Shown here piece after piece: positions 61,453 through 64,000 of a stretch of DNA of 64,000 nt (within the stretch, counting starts at the first letter, position 1; every line of letters starts with the position of its first letter). The notes under the pieces were generated by a model, which saw only the letters and a list, made by a program, of their open reading frames with translations, was not told the origin of the DNA and did no database searches. Source of the stretch: Amycolatopsis eburnea (GTDB lineage: Bacteria > Actinomycetota > Actinomycetes > Mycobacteriales > Pseudonocardiaceae); NCBI RefSeq assembly GCF_003937945.1, contig NZ_RSEC01000046.1, positions 62,001-126,000 on the forward strand, given 5' to 3'. The position numbers and the translations under genes are program-made.

Positions 61453-64000
61453 GAGATCCCGAACTCCTTGCCGAGCAGGTCGAACATTTCGTCGTCCGAA
61501 GCCGCGAAGACGTCTTCGCCGTCCACGCGCTCCGTGCGCAGCCCGTCGAGCAGGCGGTGCAGCCGCCGGGACACCGCGTCCCGGCGGGCTTCGTCGAGGT
61601 CACCGGCGGCCATCGCCCGTTCCAGGGCGGCCAGCTCGGCGTCCAGCGGGTCAGTCGCGGGCTGGCCGGCCGGGACCAGCTCGGCCCGCAGGTACTGCGC
61701 GAGCGCGAGCGGCGTCGGGTGGTCGAAGACCAGGCCCTGCGGCAGGTTCAGCCCGGTGCGCCGGGCCAGCAGGTTGCGGAATTCGACCGCGCTCAGCGAG
61801 TCGAAGCCGAGCAGGCCGAACTTCGCCTCGGGCTCGATGGCGTCCGCCGAGGCGTGCCCGAGGATCATCGCGGCGGCCGTCCGCACCGCCTTCGACAGCG
61901 TGCTGACGCGCTCGGGCTCGGACATGCCGGCCAGCTGCTCGGCCAGCGGCGCCTCGGCGGTCTCCGGGGCTTTGCGCGCGGCGTCGATGGCCGTGCGGGC
62001 GCTGGGGATGCCGTCGAGCAGGTGCGTCGTCCGCATCAGCGCCATGCCGGGCGCGTACCGCGTCCAGTCGATGTCGGCGACGGTGACCGAGGTGTCGCCC
62101 CGGCGCAGGGCTTCGCCGAGGGCGAGCAGCGCCCGGCGCGGGGCGAGGGCGGCGGCCCCGCTGCGGCGCATGCGTTCCTGGATGGCCGGGTCGGCCGCCA
62201 TGCCGACCTCGCCCCAGGCACCCCAGGCGACCGACAGCGCGGGCAGCCCGGCGGCGGCCCGCTGTTCGGCGAGCGCGTCGAGCACGGCGTTCGCGGCGGC
62301 GTAGCTGCCCTGCCCGGGCCCGCCGACGGTGCCGGCGATCGAGGCGAAGAGGACGAAGAGGCTGAGGTCGGCGGTCAGTTCGTGCAGGTTGACGGCGGCG
62401 GTGGTCTTGGGCCGCAGGACCGTTTCGAACCGGCTCGGGTCGACAGCGTCCACCACGCAGTCGTCGAGCACCCCGGCCGCGTGGACGACGCCGCGCAGCG
62501 GGAACTCCGCGGGCAGGCTCTCGATGAGGCTCCGCAGCGCGTCCCGGTCGGCGACGTCGCAGGCGGCGACGGTCACCCGGGCCCCCGCGGCGGTGAGTTC
62601 GTCGACCAGCTCACGGGCACCAGGAGCGTCGATGCCCCGGCGGCTGGTGAGGACGATGTGGCCCGCGCCGGCGTCGGCGAGCCAGTGCGCGAGCTTGCCG
62701 CCCAGTGCGCCGGTACCCCCGGTGACGAGCACGGTGCCGTCCGCGGGCACCTCGCCGCCGGACCCGGTGGGTGGTCCGGCCGGGTCGGGCACGAGCCGTC
62801 GCACCAGCGCGCCGTTCGCACGCAGGGCGATCTGGTCCTCTTCCCCGGCCGCGGCCAGGGTTCCGGGCAGCCGGGTCAGCGCGCGCGGTTCGAAGTCCGG
62901 CGGCACGTCGATCAGCCCGCCCCAGCGGCCGGGGTACTCCATCGCGGCGACCCGGCCCAGGCCCCACACGGCGGCCTGCGCGAGGCTGCCCGCCGCGTCG
63001 CCCGGTCCGGTCCGCACGCCGCCGGTGGTCAGACACCACAGCGGCGCGTCGACCCCGGCGTCCCCGAGTGCCTGCACCAGCGTCGCCGTCGTGGCGAGGC
63101 CGCCGGGCACCGACGGCGCGTCCGGGGACGGCGTCTCGTCGAGCGCGAGCAGCGACAGCACGCCAGCCGGGCTCGGGAACGTCTCCAGCAGCGTCGTGAT
63201 CCGCTCGGCCAGCGCCGCGCGGTCCGGCCCGTCGACGACCAGCCGGACGGTGTCCGCGCCCAGGACGTCGACCAGCACGTCGACGCGCTCGTCGCCGTCG
63301 AGGGCGGCGGGCACCGCGATCAGCCAGTCCTCCCGGCGCGGCGCGGCCGTACCCGTGAACGGCTGCCAGTCGACGCGGTAGCGCCAGCCGTCCGTTGTGG
63401 ACCTGTCGGCATATCCCTTGCGGTGCGCGGAAAGCGTGGGCAGCACCCGGGCCAGCTCACCGGCGTCGGCGCCGAGTTCCGCCGCCAGTGCGTCGACGTC
63501 GGTGCCCTCGATCGCCTCCCAGAAGCCGTCGGCGGGTTCGGCTGCGGGAGCCACGGGTTCCGGCCAGAACCGCTCGCCGTCGAACGGGTACGTCGGCAGC
63601 CGGACCCCGCGCGCGTCGACCCCGGCGAAGAACCGGTGCCAGTCGATCGCCGCGCCGTCGACGTGCAACCGGCCCAGCGCGGTGACGATCGCCGTCTCCT
63701 CGTCGTGGCCCGCCCGCAGCAACGGCACGAACGTGGCGTCGACGGTCTCGGCGGCCATCCCGCACAGCACGGCGTCCGGGCCGACCTCGACGAACCGCGT
63801 GACCCCGCGCCCGGCCAGGTCCGCGACTACGTCGCCGAAGCGGACGGTCCGGCGCACGTGGCCGACCCAGTACTCGGCGGTGGCGAACAGCTCGTGCTCC
63901 GGCTGCCCGGTCACCGCGGAGAGCAGCGACCGCCGCGGCACCCGCAGGTCGAGCCCGGCGACGACCTTGGCGAAGTCCTCGAGCATCGGTTCCATCAGCG
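61449..64000 (-). CDS. PKS-5: 3' end of a type I PKS (AT end-KR-ACP-docking), start outside window
   Basis: About 850 residues are visible. The sequence enters within the AT, just after where the HAFH motif would be (LMEPMLEDF at the very edge), so the extender type cannot be read directly. A linker ([10 protein letters not shown]) leads to a KR with no DH between. The KR has TGGTGALG, the LDD motif (GVLDDC), and Tyr at 62301-62303 in SYAAANA, so it is B-type and active. The ACP serine codon is at 61797-61799 (GFDS). The last 60 residues form a C-terminal docking segment ending [11 protein letters not shown], the partner type for the PKS-4 N-terminal coiled coil. The TGA stop at 61449-61451 overlaps the GTG of PKS-4. 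Expected contribution: a beta-hydroxyl (C21 by inference). The internal ATG at 63995 is not a true start; the frame continues past the edge. Confidence 0.94.

Noticed and set aside
63995-64000. ATG at 63995 as the start of PKS-5
   Set aside because: The codon lies inside the AT motif following HAFH in all other modules, so the gene clearly continues beyond the right edge.

Overview
The window is about 64 kb of very GC-rich actinomycete DNA. Long open frames run on both strands, and start sites are often GTG with GA-rich ribosome sites. Almost all of it is one giant type I modular polyketide synthase (PKS) locus read on the minus strand. A genus close to Amycolatopsis fits my impression of the style and the intergenic repeats, but nothing in the window proves it.

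Reading right to left, the way the genes are transcribed: PKS-5 (61449 to beyond 64000, only its 3' end present: end of an AT, then KR, ACP and a C-terminal docking helix). PKS-4 (41497-61452, four modules) overlaps it by the four bases GTGA. PKS-3 (21786-41294, four modules) follows after a 202-bp gap holding a hairpin. PKS-2 (15660-21782, one module plus thioesterase) follows after 3 bp and is the release end of the line. Then comes a perfect hairpin terminator (15463-15502) shared with a convergent plus-strand gene for a DUF2306-like membrane protein (14672-15439). Divergent from that gene, PKS-1 starts at a GTG at 14278 and runs off the left edge. It begins with a KSQ loading module (Gln171 in place of the active-site Cys), then two complete extension modules and most of the KS-AT of a third. 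The start and the end of the assembly line are therefore neighbours, while its middle lies outside the window.

The window holds 1 loading module, 11 complete extension modules and 2 partial ones. No enoylreductase is present in any complete extension module. Nine of those eleven have DH plus KR, and two have KR only. Ten of the eleven complete extension modules' ATs plus the loading AT are set out module by module below. All carry malonyl-type motifs (GHS[V/I]G...HAFH) except two, in PKS-4 module 4 and PKS-2, which have GHSQG...FAAH and group with methylmalonyl-type enzymes. The expected product is an acetate-started, highly unsaturated polyene/polyol chain. From the carboxyl end the visible modules predict a 2-methyl-2,4,6-trienoate, a 9-OH, a 10-ene, a 12-methyl, a 13-OH, a 14,16,18-triene and a 21-OH, released or cyclised by the terminal thioesterase. 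Docking segments fit the order PKS-5 > PKS-4 > PKS-3 > PKS-2.

The most unusual non-gene signal is a family of 20-26 bp perfect palindromes with core GCACTTTCACGTGAAAGTGC. They sit in frame inside the coding sequence of two modules, just before the KR nucleotide-binding motif, and add the peptide PALSRESA. A looser relative lies between PKS-4 and PKS-3. No tRNA, rRNA, CRISPR array, transposase or regulator gene was recognised.
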